Shown here piece after piece: positions 34,629 to 43,697 of a stretch of DNA of 64,000 bases. Origin of the DNA: Phocaeicola oris (GTDB lineage: Bacteria; Bacteroidota; Bacteroidia; Bacteroidales; Bacteroidaceae); contig NZ_JAJLQX010000019.1 in the NCBI RefSeq assembly GCF_021295095.1, forward strand, positions 1-64,000, read 5' to 3'. The position numbers and the translations under genes were made by a program. Under the pieces are notes generated by a model, which made no database searches, had not been told where the DNA came from, and saw nothing but the letters and a program-made list of their open reading frames with translations. Numbering within the stretch: the first letter of the stretch is position 1; each line of letters opens with the position of its first letter.

Positions 34629-37052
34629 TCAACTATGATGATGGTGATGCTTCTTTCCGAAAAGTTTTTTCCACCATGAACGATGCTCACCTCCATATCC
34701 ATATCCATAACCATAGCCATAACCATAGCCATAACCGTAGCCATAACCACGTTTACGAACGATGGCACCATTAAGGATAAGAGACATATTCTTCAGTTTA
34801 CCACTTTCATAAATCTTCTCAATCTCAGGTAACATACGACGGTCAAGCTTACCTACTCGGATAATAAAGATGGTTAAATCTGCAATACGATTGGTAATAG
34901 CTGCATCAGCAATAGCTCCGTATGGAACATTATCGACAAAGATATAATCATATTTGCTTCTTAATTCGTTAATCATGGAATCCAATCGGTCGCTGAGTAA
35001 CAACTCTGCAGGGTTTGGAGCAACAGAACCTGACGGGATAAAGTCGAGGTTCGGACAAAGCTCATCTGGCTGAAGAATATCACTTATCTCTGCCTGATCA
35101 GCTAAGTATGCTGTCATACCTATTACATTATGCTGCAAGGCATGGGCACTTAATGTACCCTTTCGGATATCCAGGTCAATCATCAACACTTTCTTCCCTG
35201 CTTGAGCAAAACATGCGGCCAAGTTACTGGACACATACGTCTTGCCTGCTCCTGCGCCAAAAGAGCTGAAAGTGATGACTTTCATATCTTTTGATTTTAC
35301 ACGCATAAAATCCATATTGGTACGAACTATACGAAAAGCCTCAGATACCACATCACGACTATTCGACGTAACAACAATGGCATTCTTAAAATTCTTAGTG
35401 CGTTTGGCTCCATCTTTCGGAATTTCACCTAAGAACGGAACACTGATGTAATCCTCCACATCCTTGCGATCCTTTATACGGGTATCAAAGAACAGAAAAA
35501 ATAATAAAATAGCGGCAGGAAGAGCAACACCTTCAAGTACACCGGTAGTAATCATTTGTTTCTCATTTGGAGAAATAGGTACCTCACTGCCATGAGCCGG
35601 TTCCAGAATCTTGGCATTAGACTCGGTAGTTGCCTGCAACAATGCATTTTCTTCTCGCCTATTCAACAGGTACAGATAAAGTTCTTGCTTAATTTGCTGC
35701 TGACGTTCGATGGAAAGCATCTCACGTTGCTGAGTTGGGATATATGAGATTTTTGCTGCCGCCTGATTAGCTCGGTTCTCCATATCTTTTAACTTGACAT
35801 CAGTGCTGACATTCATATTATCTACAGAACGAATAATACTCTGACGCATTGCATTGAGAGACTTATTCAAATCTTGAACAATCGGATTCTTATCACTACT
35901 GCCCTCCATAAGTTTATCTCTCTTAAGCTTAGTAGAATTATACTGTTGAATCTGTGCTTCAATATTTGCGTCCTGTATGGTCTGAGCCGGGATCAAGTCG
36001 TTTAACTTAGACGGGTCGGTTAGGTAATTTTTCATATAACGCCCCATAGTAGCTTGTTGCTGCAGATTCTTCGACTCGGTCCCATAAGTTTGTTTTTCAC
36101 TAACTGCGGTTCCGGCTTCTGAATTAACATCAACCATATTATTAACTCGCTTATATTCCTCCAGCTTAGACTCTACACCACTCAATTCTTTTTCAATAAT
36201 TTGTAAACGTTCATTGATAAAATTCGTAGTATTGATAGACGACTGGTTCTTATCTAAAATATTCTCTTCATTATAAATAGTAATAATCATATTCAGAATA
36301 TCTTCTGCACGAGAAGCATTGGAATCAGTCAAATTCATATTCAAAATAGAAGACTCATCCTGGTCATCTGCCTGGAAGACATTTAAATGAGCACTCAGCA
36401 CTTCTGCAACAGAAGCTACACTGTTTTTACGAACATCAATAGACACACCGTACCAATTCTTTGAATAATATAATGTAGGAGTAACAACAATCTTTCCAAC
36501 AGTTGTCTTAATAGAATCTCCCATTTTTACTCTCATATTATGGTCGCCTGTAGTAAAATTTGTCAGATCCACATGAGTTTCATCTACAGGAATAGCCTTT
36601 AATGTAAATATTTGCTTATCATCGGCATACGGGAAAACTATCTTGATTGGGGATTGAGTATAAAGCTCCTCTTCACGCAAATAATCCATAACAACGTAAC
36701 TAACTTCAGCACCCAAACGTTTAACAGCATCTTGCATCAACTTGTTTGATCTCATTTGAAGTATTTCATTCGAAACATTTGTCTTTGCCCCATACCCTGT
36801 CAAACGATCCAAACGTGCTTCAGTTGCTGCTGCTTTCGTATCCTTAAACATGACAGACGCAGAACATGAATAAACTTTCTGCATAGTAGAATAACGATAC
36901 CAAGCAATACCTCCAAAAATGGCAATACAAAATACAAACCAATACCAATTGAAAAGGAAGTATTTGATAATATCTATCGGGTTGATATTAAATCCTTTTG
37001 AAGCTAATGACTTATCGGGCGACAAATCACGTTGTTCACTCATTTTAACCAT
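34629..37052 (-). CDS. Wzc-like polysaccharide co-polymerase and tyrosine autokinase
   Basis: An 807-residue inner-membrane protein: TM1 at about 32-50, a large periplasmic Wzz domain with coiled coils, TM2 near residue 500, then a BY-kinase domain (FSSFGAGAGKTYVSSNLA Walker A, VLMIDLDIRKG Walker A', FVDNVPYG). The tail has nine consecutive Gly-Tyr dipeptides ahead of a WWKKLFGKK stretch and five His residues. The tyrosines are the likely autophosphorylation cluster. ATG 37052 is used; ATG 37043 is also possible. Confidence 0.93.
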   Translation of the reverse strand: MVKMSEQRDLSPDKSLASKGFNINPIDIIKYFLFNWYWFVFCIAIFGGIAWYRYSTMQKVYSCSASVMFKDTKAAATEARLDRLTGYGAKTNVSNEILQMRSNKLMQDAVKRLGAEVSYVVMDYLREEELYTQSPIKIVFPYADDKQIFTLKAIPVDETHVDLTNFTTGDHNMRVKMGDSIKTTVGKIVVTPTLYYSKNWYGVSIDVRKNSVASVAEVLSAHLNVFQADDQDESSILNMNLTDSNASRAEDILNMIITIYNEENILDKNQSSINTTNFINERLQIIEKELSGVESKLEEYKRVNNMVDVNSEAGTAVSEKQTYGTESKNLQQQATMGRYMKNYLTDPSKLNDLIPAQTIQDANIEAQIQQYNSTKLKRDKLMEGSSDKNPIVQDLNKSLNAMRQSIIRSVDNMNVSTDVKLKDMENRANQAAAKISYIPTQQREMLSIERQQQIKQELYLYLLNRREENALLQATTESNAKILEPAHGSEVPISPNEKQMITTGVLEGVALPAAILLFFLFFDTRIKDRKDVEDYISVPFLGEIPKDGAKRTKNFKNAIVVTSNSRDVVSEAFRIVRTNMDFMRVKSKDMKVITFSSFGAGAGKTYVSSNLAACFAQAGKKVLMIDLDIRKGTLSAHALQHNVIGMTAYLADQAEISDILQPDELCPNLDFIPSGSVAPNPAELLLSDRLDSMINELRSKYDYIFVDNVPYGAIADAAITNRIADLTIFIIRVGKLDRRMLPEIEKIYESGKLKNMSLILNGAIVRKRGYGYGYGYGYGYGYGYGYGGEHRSWWKKLFGKKHHHHHS
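34692..34748 (-). repeat. Gly-Tyr codon repeat at the Wzc C-terminus
   Basis: Nine tandem six-base units of the type GGN-TAT (one TAC) encode nine Gly-Tyr dipeptides. The Gly third positions vary (T, C, A), so the array is not a pure microsatellite, which argues for selection on the protein. The tyrosine count may still vary between strains by unit gain or loss. Confidence 0.85.
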
Positions 37053-37081
37053 TCTCTATATACCTTATTATATATAATGAT

Positions 37082-37891
37082 TTATTTCTTTGTAAAATAG
37101 AATATCAATGTAGTTAATGTAACTGCACTTGATAAAAACATAGACCACATACTATACGCACGTTGCGTCTCCTGTTTTGCTTTATTGCTATTCGGCTCTA
37201 CGTAAACGATATCATTCTGCTGCAAATAGAATGAAGGCGAAAGGAAAATATCCTTTGAACGAAGGTCGTTGAACATAATACGCCGCTTATTACCATATTC
37301 ACGAATAACAGCAACACGGTCTACACGGGCATTATCTGTCAAATCTCCAGCCATAGCAATAGCCTCAAGCAAAGTTACACGATTACCTTTTGTCTCATAC
37401 GTACCTACACTACCAACTTCTCCCAAGACAGAGAACTTGAAATTTAAAAAGTCGACTATCACAATTGGATCCTTCAGATATTCACCTTCGATCAAACGTT
37501 TTTTTATCAGATCGGTCAACTGATTACGGGTTAAACTTTCAACATGCAACTTTCCAATAATAGGGAAATCAATATCACCGTTTACATCTACAATATAACC
37601 GGCATCTTTATCAAGCGTCCCACTCGTATTCGCAATAGTTCCATCCGCGCTTACACTATATCCTCCCCCAGCCCCCGGAATATTAAAAGCCAAAGCCAAT
37701 TCCGGATTTTTCGCGCTCACTTTAATACTAATCTTATCATCGCGCTGGATGACGGCTTCATACTTTTGCGCAACCGGATATTCCTGCATTTCATACATAT
37801 CCTGTAGATAGACTGTATCCTTTCGAGTAGCACAAGAACTAAGGATAACAACTACTGTCAACAGACAAACTAAATGAGCAATTTTATTCAT
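37082..37891 (-). CDS. Wza-like polysaccharide export lipoprotein
   Basis: A 269-residue outer-membrane lipoprotein. The signal peptide ends at a lipobox LSSC (Cys near residue 20). The Poly_export domain (YEAVIQRDDKISIKVS) and a SLBB-type domain (KFSVLGEVGSVGTYETKG) follow, with a C-terminal hydrophobic stretch (SMFLSSAVTLTTLIFYF) that could be the helix forming the outer pore. It lies 29 bases ahead of the Wzc gene, forming the exit channel pair. Confidence 0.92.
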   Translation of the reverse strand: MNKIAHLVCLLTVVVILSSCATRKDTVYLQDMYEMQEYPVAQKYEAVIQRDDKISIKVSAKNPELALAFNIPGAGGGYSVSADGTIANTSGTLDKDAGYIVDVNGDIDFPIIGKLHVESLTRNQLTDLIKKRLIEGEYLKDPIVIVDFLNFKFSVLGEVGSVGTYETKGNRVTLLEAIAMAGDLTDNARVDRVAVIREYGNKRRIMFNDLRSKDIFLSPSFYLQQNDIVYVEPNSNKAKQETQRAYSMWSMFLSSAVTLTTLIFYFTKK

Positions 37892-37902
37892 ATTTGTACT
37901 TT

Positions 37903-39009
37903 TTATTTCCTATCAAAAAAATCTTTTATACGCTGTGTTATCAATTGTAACGGAGTAAAAACGGCTTCACCCTGAGCATAACGAAAGAATACCAACGAAT
38001 TATTAATCATTCGCTTAGCGGTAAACACTTTATCCCCTTCCTTCGGTCGTTTAACCATTCTCTCATCCAAAAGGCCAAAATTACCACTTTTCCAAATTTC
38101 TTCCAACAGTTTATATGGTTTATATTTTTGAATGTCAAAAGAATAGGGCAAATATTCCTCGGACAAACCTAAATAATTCACACAAAAACTGAATACTAAA
38201 TTCGCATACTTCAAAATTCCCCAGTCTTTCAACATAAATTGAAGTTCTTCTTCATGAAAATTGCCTTTCTCACCATGAAGCAATAGTGCAACATCGGAAA
38301 GCTGACGTAATCCAATCCCCTCGTTCAACAAATGCTTCAGACTATGAGTAAGCAACAACAGCAAATTTTGATGGGGAGCCAACACCTTTAAATCAGAACT
38401 ATCCAACTTAATTGTCTGATAACCTGATCCTTCAGATAATTGTCTTGCCAATTTCTCTTTCGTCCTTTTACAAACGAACGGACTATGTGAGGTAATCAAT
38501 TCTCCATGATTCTCAACTACCACTTGATTAAGTTGAAAAATAGTTTCACTCCCATTACCCCTGACAGGTATTCCCCATTGCGACATCAGATTATTTGCTC
38601 TGTTCGAAGCTTCAACTCCTCCAAAATACAAATCGATATCTCCGATTACACGATGATTCGGGCAAGGATAGTAATAAGCAACACTTAATCCTTTCAATAT
38701 AGCAGGATTCAAGTCGGAAACTGTCATATACCTTATATATAAGTAATTGAGAGTCTTAAGATGTTCCTTATACGTCTGCTCCATATTCCGGACATACTGA
38801 CTCCATTGCATCATTAAATCAGATTCGGGTAACTGTTTTTCAGATAAGCGACAAACAGCATCGTACACTACTCCTGAAATAGTCTGCTTCATACATGCAA
38901 AATAAAGTGCATTCCATTCCTCATTGGTTAAAGGTTCTGATAGTGATGATTTTCTATCCCAAAGTCCCGCCTTCAATAGGTCAAGTAATACGGATTGCAA
39001 TTTCTCCAT
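37903..39009 (-). CDS. NTP_transf_5-type nucleotidyltransferase
   Basis: About 369 residues. The nucleotidyltransferase core shows RVIGDIDLYFGG (a G-D-I-D metal motif near residue 120), preceded by NPAILKGLSVAYYYP. Such proteins accompany HprK-like kinases and PqqD-like proteins in exopolysaccharide and peptide-modification clusters, and may adenylylate or phosphorylate a peptide or protein. A TTG at 39012 precedes ATG 39009; the ATG shares its A with the TGA of a 14-codon ORF (TGATG), supporting 39009. Confidence 0.83.
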   Translation of the reverse strand: MEKLQSVLLDLLKAGLWDRKSSLSEPLTNEEWNALYFACMKQTISGVVYDAVCRLSEKQLPESDLMMQWSQYVRNMEQTYKEHLKTLNYLYIRYMTVSDLNPAILKGLSVAYYYPCPNHRVIGDIDLYFGGVEASNRANNLMSQWGIPVRGNGSETIFQLNQVVVENHGELITSHSPFVCKRTKEKLARQLSEGSGYQTIKLDSSDLKVLAPHQNLLLLLTHSLKHLLNEGIGLRQLSDVALLLHGEKGNFHEEELQFMLKDWGILKYANLVFSFCVNYLGLSEEYLPYSFDIQKYKPYKLLEEIWKSGNFGLLDERMVKRPKEGDKVFTAKRMINNSLVFFRYAQGEAVFTPLQLITQRIKDFFDRK

Positions 39010-39053
39010 CAAGCAGCCATTTTAAACTCAAAATCCGGACTTAAATAGCACAT
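39009..39053 (-). CDS. Candidate 14-residue peptide ORF (possible precursor or leader)
   Basis: ATG at 39051-39053 opens MCYLSPDFEFKMAA and stops at TGA 39009-39011, which overlaps the next gene's ATG by one base. A GAGG stretch (on the minus strand) lies about 7-10 bases upstream. The YLSPDFEF part loosely resembles the short Y-x-x-P-E start of small Bacteroidota peptides, but the ORF may only serve translational coupling. No homology can be tested here. Confidence 0.3.
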   Translation of the reverse strand: MCYLSPDFEFKMAA

Positions 39054-39062
39054 AACATACCT

Positions 39063-39344
39063 CTACCAGTTCTCACTTGATGGCCTGAGCATGCCGGCTC
39101 TCAACAATTGCATCAAAAAAGTCGATGCATCTTTTGCTGCGGTCACACCATCTATATCGTATACTTCAAGTATCTTATCTACAAAATCTTGGAAAGACTG
39201 CGTCTCTTCAATATGATCCCAAATAAATTCTCCAACATCGGATAAGGTAATCATACCGTTAAATGTCTGTGCCGTTTTTCCTATCGGGACCAACAACACT
39301 TCATCCGCAACCTTTCGCTTTATAAATTCTCCTTGTCGTTTCAT
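39063..39344 (-). CDS. PqqD-like peptide-binding (RRE-fold) protein
   Basis: A 93-residue protein of the PqqD family (RRE fold: winged helix that binds peptide leaders and delivers them to modifying enzymes). It begins MKRQGEFIKRKVADEVLLVPIG and has the hallmark LSDVGEFIWDHIEE segment (the N/D-x-x-G-x-x-I-W motif) near residues 34-48 and an acidic helix after it. Its ATG overlaps the radical SAM stop by 4 bases. Confidence 0.88.
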   Translation of the reverse strand: MKRQGEFIKRKVADEVLLVPIGKTAQTFNGMITLSDVGEFIWDHIEETQSFQDFVDKILEVYDIDGVTAAKDASTFLMQLLRAGMLRPSSENW

Positions 39345-40441
39345 TTCTGTTCCAGAGCGTAACTTTCTAAAATTTCTTTTTTATGATGAGTCATCTCACA
39401 AAGATAGTTTAAGTTTCCAAATGCCCGTTTCTCTTCATTAGCTTCTTCAAAACAGACATCACAAATAGAACGGATTTTACATCCGGCACATTCCTCATGT
39501 TTAGGCAATGCATCACAAGCTGTAGTAATCTTTTTCCAACATTCAGCAATAGTGGAGCCTTTGATATCTACAGCCGGACTTTCCATTGCTACACATGGTG
39601 TCATAATATGCCGCCAGTTAATCCAGCAGGAACTTTTGCCGGCCCGACAATCCAACCCCTGTCCTTCTCGTTGGTATGGTCCGTTATCAATACGATAAAG
39701 AGTTCCTTTTACAAACTCCGGAAACTCTTCGCCATACTTATATTTATAGTATTCTATATCAGCAGCGGCAGCTTCTTTCGGGCACATCCGTTCATAACGG
39801 ATATCCCGCAACCCTCTGCACTCCTTTCGGGTACAAGGCGACATGTAACTGTTAACTACAACCGGCATACCCAATTCCTTAGCTGTTGCCAATATACTTT
39901 TGTAATCTCCTTTGTTTTTCTCGACCACACTTACATTTATCTTTGTATCTATATGATACTGTTTTAACAAGCGCAAGCCTTTCATTGTCTTCTGATACCC
40001 ATCAACGTTATGACACAATCTTTCGTAGGTTTCTGAACTGGTTCCGTATAAAGTAATGTTCATACGTCGCGGTTGAAGTTCCGCAAATATCTTTATTGTT
40101 TCTTCATCTATTAAGGTTCCATTAGAGTTCAAAGTTAAAATAAACCCCATTTTCCGGAGAGCGATATATAATTCTTTAAATCCGGGATATAACATTGGTT
40201 CCCCACCAGTCAAAAGAATAAAGAGTGTACCCATCTCTTTCAATTGTTCGGCTAAATCAAGCCACTCATCCACACTACGCAATCCTCCTAATTTTTTAAC
40301 GATACTTTTCGTGGTATGAATAAAGCACATATCACAGTTTAAAGTACAAGTGGGAGTCAGCTCAAAGTTAGCAGTTATTGGAATCCGATCCTGATTAGCC
40401 TTAGCTACTAAACGCTCTTCCAAATCAATAGAGGTACTCAT
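39341..40441 (-). CDS. Radical SAM/SPASM protein
   Basis: A 366-residue radical SAM enzyme. Cys32, Cys36 and Cys39 in TCTLNCDMCF form the Cx3Cx2C cluster that binds the AdoMet iron-sulfur centre; TGGEPML near residue 80 is the GGEP AdoMet motif. The C-terminal third has a Cys-rich SPASM region (CRAGKSSCWIN, CVAMES, HEECAGCKIRSICDVC). PqqD-partnered SPASM enzymes modify ribosomal peptides by C-C or C-S bonds. The substrate here is unknown. The stop abuts PqqD. Confidence 0.9.
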   Translation of the reverse strand: MSTSIDLEERLVAKANQDRIPITANFELTPTCTLNCDMCFIHTTKSIVKKLGGLRSVDEWLDLAEQLKEMGTLFILLTGGEPMLYPGFKELYIALRKMGFILTLNSNGTLIDEETIKIFAELQPRRMNITLYGTSSETYERLCHNVDGYQKTMKGLRLLKQYHIDTKINVSVVEKNKGDYKSILATAKELGMPVVVNSYMSPCTRKECRGLRDIRYERMCPKEAAAADIEYYKYKYGEEFPEFVKGTLYRIDNGPYQREGQGLDCRAGKSSCWINWRHIMTPCVAMESPAVDIKGSTIAECWKKITTACDALPKHEECAGCKIRSICDVCFEEANEEKRAFGNLNYLCEMTHHKKEILESYALEQK

Positions 40442-41305
40442 TTATTCTGCAAAAAGATAATCATGAAGAATTACAGGAGCATCGGAATTCATATTACAAG
40501 CATAAGTTGTAATTTTTATAGTCTGTACTAACTTAAGCATCCAATCCAATGCTTTTCCTGTAGCTTCCACATTCCAATGATTAATAGTAATTTGAGCAGT
40601 CAAACGCTTATAATAACTCATCAAACTTTCCTCAACCACATGATTTATAACTGACTGTTCCATAAAAACAATAGCTTTTAACGGATAATGTTCTTTAAAA
40701 CAAATTTCACTGGATCCACAAATCGGCCAACCACATGCTTCATACGTCCCGTCTTTATTAAGGCATATCAAACAACGATCTCCATTCACAATATGACAAT
40801 TAGAAATATTTTTACACCATAAATCAGCATGTGTTGACTTACCTATTCCACTTGGTCCACTAAATAAAATGGCCTGACCTTTGTATACCAAAAAAGCGCA
40901 ATGCAATATATAGCATCCACGCTCAGCTAAATGGCGTTCCAAAGAAAGACATGATAAGAATATAGTATCTATCTGTAACTCTGCTTGAATCGCTTTAAAA
41001 AAATATACATTAATATTTCTATCATCAACTTCTTCGTATTCTGCATAAGGAATAGAATTATCACCCACCCCTATGATCCTTGCTTCTCTTTTACCTGCGG
41101 CAAACACTAAGAGATTCGGCCGCTGATACTTCAATTTCCAGAATAAATCCAACTGAGGAAGTTTATCTAAGAAATGAAATGTGTATATTAAATCTGATAT
41201 TCTCGAATCATCATCCTTTACATTAAACAACAAAGCATTAGCCGGAATATTATATTCTGTGATTCCTCTAAGTTCTAAAACGAGCGAAGAGATGCCTAAT
41301 TTCAT
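40442..41305 (-). CDS. HprK-like serine kinase family protein
   Basis: A 287-residue protein. The Walker A/P-loop SGPSGIGKST (residues 149-158) and the downstream NGDRCLI (174-180) and GWPICGSSE (192-200) segments match the HPr kinase catalytic domain fold, but the N-terminal HprK domain is different and there is no HPr gene nearby. HprK relatives in RiPP and exosortase-type clusters phosphorylate a peptide Ser. It ends one base before the radical SAM start, giving a compact set. Confidence 0.85.
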   Translation of the reverse strand: MKLGISSLVLELRGITEYNIPANALLFNVKDDDSRISDLIYTFHFLDKLPQLDLFWKLKYQRPNLLVFAAGKREARIIGVGDNSIPYAEYEEVDDRNINVYFFKAIQAELQIDTIFLSCLSLERHLAERGCYILHCAFLVYKGQAILFSGPSGIGKSTHADLWCKNISNCHIVNGDRCLICLNKDGTYEACGWPICGSSEICFKEHYPLKAIVFMEQSVINHVVEESLMSYYKRLTAQITINHWNVEATGKALDWMLKLVQTIKITTYACNMNSDAPVILHDYLFAE

Positions 41306-41319
41306 TTCTTTTCTATACC

Positions 41320-42468
41320 TTATTTATATTGTTTAATAAGTTGAACTATTTTTTCAACATCAGCATCCGAAACCATTGGACCGGAAGGTAAGCACAACCC
41401 AATATTAAACTGTGATTCTGAAATTCCATTTACATAGCTTGGAGCATCCTTATAAACCGGTTGCAAGTGCATCGGCTTCCACAACGGACGAGTTTCCACT
41501 CCCTCCTTTGCTAAAAAATCAGATAGTTGCTGATAGGTATATCCCGTTTCCTCCGGATTAACAGTTATAGTTGATAACCAATAATTTGGCTGACAAGGTT
41601 TTTCTAAAATAGGACTTTTGATCGTTATTCCCTTTATACCTTTCAGAGCATTATCATATAATTGATGTACATGCTGATGATGAGCAATATGTTCATCCAA
41701 GACAAGCATTTGCCCACGACCTATTCCTGCTGATACATTACTTAATCGGTAATTATAGCCAATTTTTTCATGTTGATAATAAGAAAACTTCTCTCTGGCT
41801 TGTGTAGCATAAAATTTAATACGATCGGCATCCTCCTTAGAATGACAAATAAGTGCTCCACCACCACTGGTAGTAATCATCTTATTACCATTAAATGAAA
41901 AAATTCCATATTTACCAAATGTTCCACAATATTTCCCATCGTATTTAGAACCCATTGCTTCAGCGGAATCCTCTACAACAGGAATCTCATATTCGTTGGC
42001 AACGTCCATAATCTCGGAAATACAAGCCGGATTACCGTACAAATAAACAGGAATAATGGCTTTAGGTTTTTTACCTGTCTTTTTAATGCGATCTTCAATC
42101 GCATCCTTTAGCAAGTATGGATCCATATTCCATGTATTCAATTCACTATCTACGAACACAGGAGTTGCTCTCTGATATTTAATAGGATTAGCAGAAGCTG
42201 AGAAAGTAAAGCTCTGGCAAATAACCTCATCACCAGGCCCTACTCCCAACATTACTAATGATAAATGGATGGCAGCGGTTCCGGCACTCAAAGCTACAAC
42301 ATAATTTTCTTCCTGAGCAGAATGCTTAGCAAGCCATTGTTCCAAGTCATGTTCAAACCCATCGACATTCGGTCCCAATGGTGCCACCCAATTTGTATCA
42401 AAGGCCTCACGGACAAAGTGTCGCTCCGCTCCGCCCATGTGTGCCAATGATAACCATATTTTACTCAT
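41320..42468 (-). CDS. DegT/DnrJ/EryC1/StrS aminotransferase (PglE/WcfR-like)
   Basis: A PLP enzyme of about 382 residues that aminates a 4-keto-6-deoxy UDP-sugar. From ATG 42468 it starts MSKIWLSLAHMGGAERHFV and NWVAPLGPNVDGFE, typical of the PglE/WcfR group. The PLP lysine lies in FSFNGNKMITTSGGG, with PVVEDSAEAMGS before it. The frame opens earlier at 42495 but that start overlaps the OmpA gene. Substrate supplied by the PglF-like dehydratase at 44915. Confidence 0.92.
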   Translation of the reverse strand: MSKIWLSLAHMGGAERHFVREAFDTNWVAPLGPNVDGFEHDLEQWLAKHSAQEENYVVALSAGTAAIHLSLVMLGVGPGDEVICQSFTFSASANPIKYQRATPVFVDSELNTWNMDPYLLKDAIEDRIKKTGKKPKAIIPVYLYGNPACISEIMDVANEYEIPVVEDSAEAMGSKYDGKYCGTFGKYGIFSFNGNKMITTSGGGALICHSKEDADRIKFYATQAREKFSYYQHEKIGYNYRLSNVSAGIGRGQMLVLDEHIAHHQHVHQLYDNALKGIKGITIKSPILEKPCQPNYWLSTITVNPEETGYTYQQLSDFLAKEGVETRPLWKPMHLQPVYKDAPSYVNGISESQFNIGLCLPSGPMVSDADVEKIVQLIKQYK

Positions 42469-42472
42469 AATT

Positions 42473-43675
42473 CTAATTACGAGGTTTAATAACAAAGATT
42501 ACAACACGGTTCCATTCATTCTTTCTCTGATAAGGTTGAACGGTATCACCCTTATAATCAATGCTTAAACGGGCAGGATCAACGCCATAATCATTAACCA
42601 ACATATTATAAACAGCCTTGGCACGACGTTCGGACAACTTCAAGTTATATGCAGGATATGCAGTCTGTACATCAGCATAACCGGTAACAACCAAATTGAC
42701 ATCATCATGACTCTTTATATAGTTGGCGACAGCCTCAACATTCTTCTTTTGAATATCAGTAATATCATATTTATCGATAATGAAAGAGATTGTCATATCA
42801 AGAATACGAGTCTGAATCCCTTCAGTCTTAGTTTCCGGATGAATATTATTCAAGTCTGCGCGAGCATCATTAATCTTACGATTCATTTCATCAAGTTCCT
42901 CTGCATCAGACAATCTTCTATACTTGAAACGAGCATCACCATAATGATCTTTGAAATGATAAGTCAGTCCTAACATAGCAGTTGCATAGCCATCATATCT
43001 ACGGCGATAACGAACACCATTATACCCATCATCAGTAGCATGCATAGTAGCCTCAAGTCCCAAGTCAAAATGTTTACTTAGCATAACGTTGAATCCTAAG
43101 CCTGCGCGAAGAGCAAAATAGCCATGATTCTTCATATCTGTCGGATACGGACCATCAGGTAGAGCTGCCCATTTATTTAATTTATCTTTATCAAATCCTC
43201 CTGTCCAGTTAGCTCCTAAACCAATAATACCAATTACATTAAACCTGCGAGTTTCACTATACGGAGCAAAGATATTTGAGAAATTGAATAAAGCATCTAT
43301 ATAAGTATTTACATTATGAAACTTATAAATTCCATCACCATAGGCCTGTGGATACGCATCAATAGCCTCCTGATTGGCACGTCCATGCTGATTAAGATAT
43401 GCAACATATAAACGAGCCCCAACTTGTGGAGAGAAATACTTACCAACAGAGAAGCCACCACCGACACCTAACACATCTTTAGTATGCTTCAGACGAACAT
43501 TCTCACCCAGAGGAAGATTCAAACCTCCGTGCAATGTAACAAACCAATTATCGCCGGATGTATAATGGCGCAAACCTGTAACAGTATCAGCCTTTAACGC
43601 AAAGTCAGATTGAGCGTTAGTAGTTAAAGGAAACAAACCTAACACTAAAACGAATATTGTAACTATTTTTTTCAT
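42473..43675 (-). CDS. OmpA-family outer-membrane protein
   Basis: A 400-residue protein: a signal peptide (ends near residue 21, TTNAQ), a beta-barrel domain with repeated aromatic strands (WFVTLHGGLNLPL, YFALRAGLGFNVML), and a C-terminal OmpA peptidoglycan-binding domain (LVVTGYADVQTAYPAYNLKLSERRAKAVYNMLV). It is unusual to find two OmpA proteins inside a capsule operon; they may anchor or organise the export machinery at the outer membrane. Confidence 0.85.
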   Translation of the reverse strand: MKKIVTIFVLVLGLFPLTTNAQSDFALKADTVTGLRHYTSGDNWFVTLHGGLNLPLGENVRLKHTKDVLGVGGGFSVGKYFSPQVGARLYVAYLNQHGRANQEAIDAYPQAYGDGIYKFHNVNTYIDALFNFSNIFAPYSETRRFNVIGIIGLGANWTGGFDKDKLNKWAALPDGPYPTDMKNHGYFALRAGLGFNVMLSKHFDLGLEATMHATDDGYNGVRYRRRYDGYATAMLGLTYHFKDHYGDARFKYRRLSDAEELDEMNRKINDARADLNNIHPETKTEGIQTRILDMTISFIIDKYDITDIQKKNVEAVANYIKSHDDVNLVVTGYADVQTAYPAYNLKLSERRAKAVYNMLVNDYGVDPARLSIDYKGDTVQPYQRKNEWNRVVIFVIKPRN

Positions 43676-43697
43676 AATCTCATTCTTTTAAAGTTAT

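Noticed and set aside
34692-34748. Pure microsatellite or sequencing artefact at the Wzc tail
   Set aside because: Third codon positions of Gly vary across units, so the array is not a perfect DNA repeat, and tyrosine clusters are expected in this protein.
39497-39967. 156-codon plus-strand open frame
   Set aside because: Antisense to the radical SAM gene; the minus-strand frame holds the cluster cysteines.
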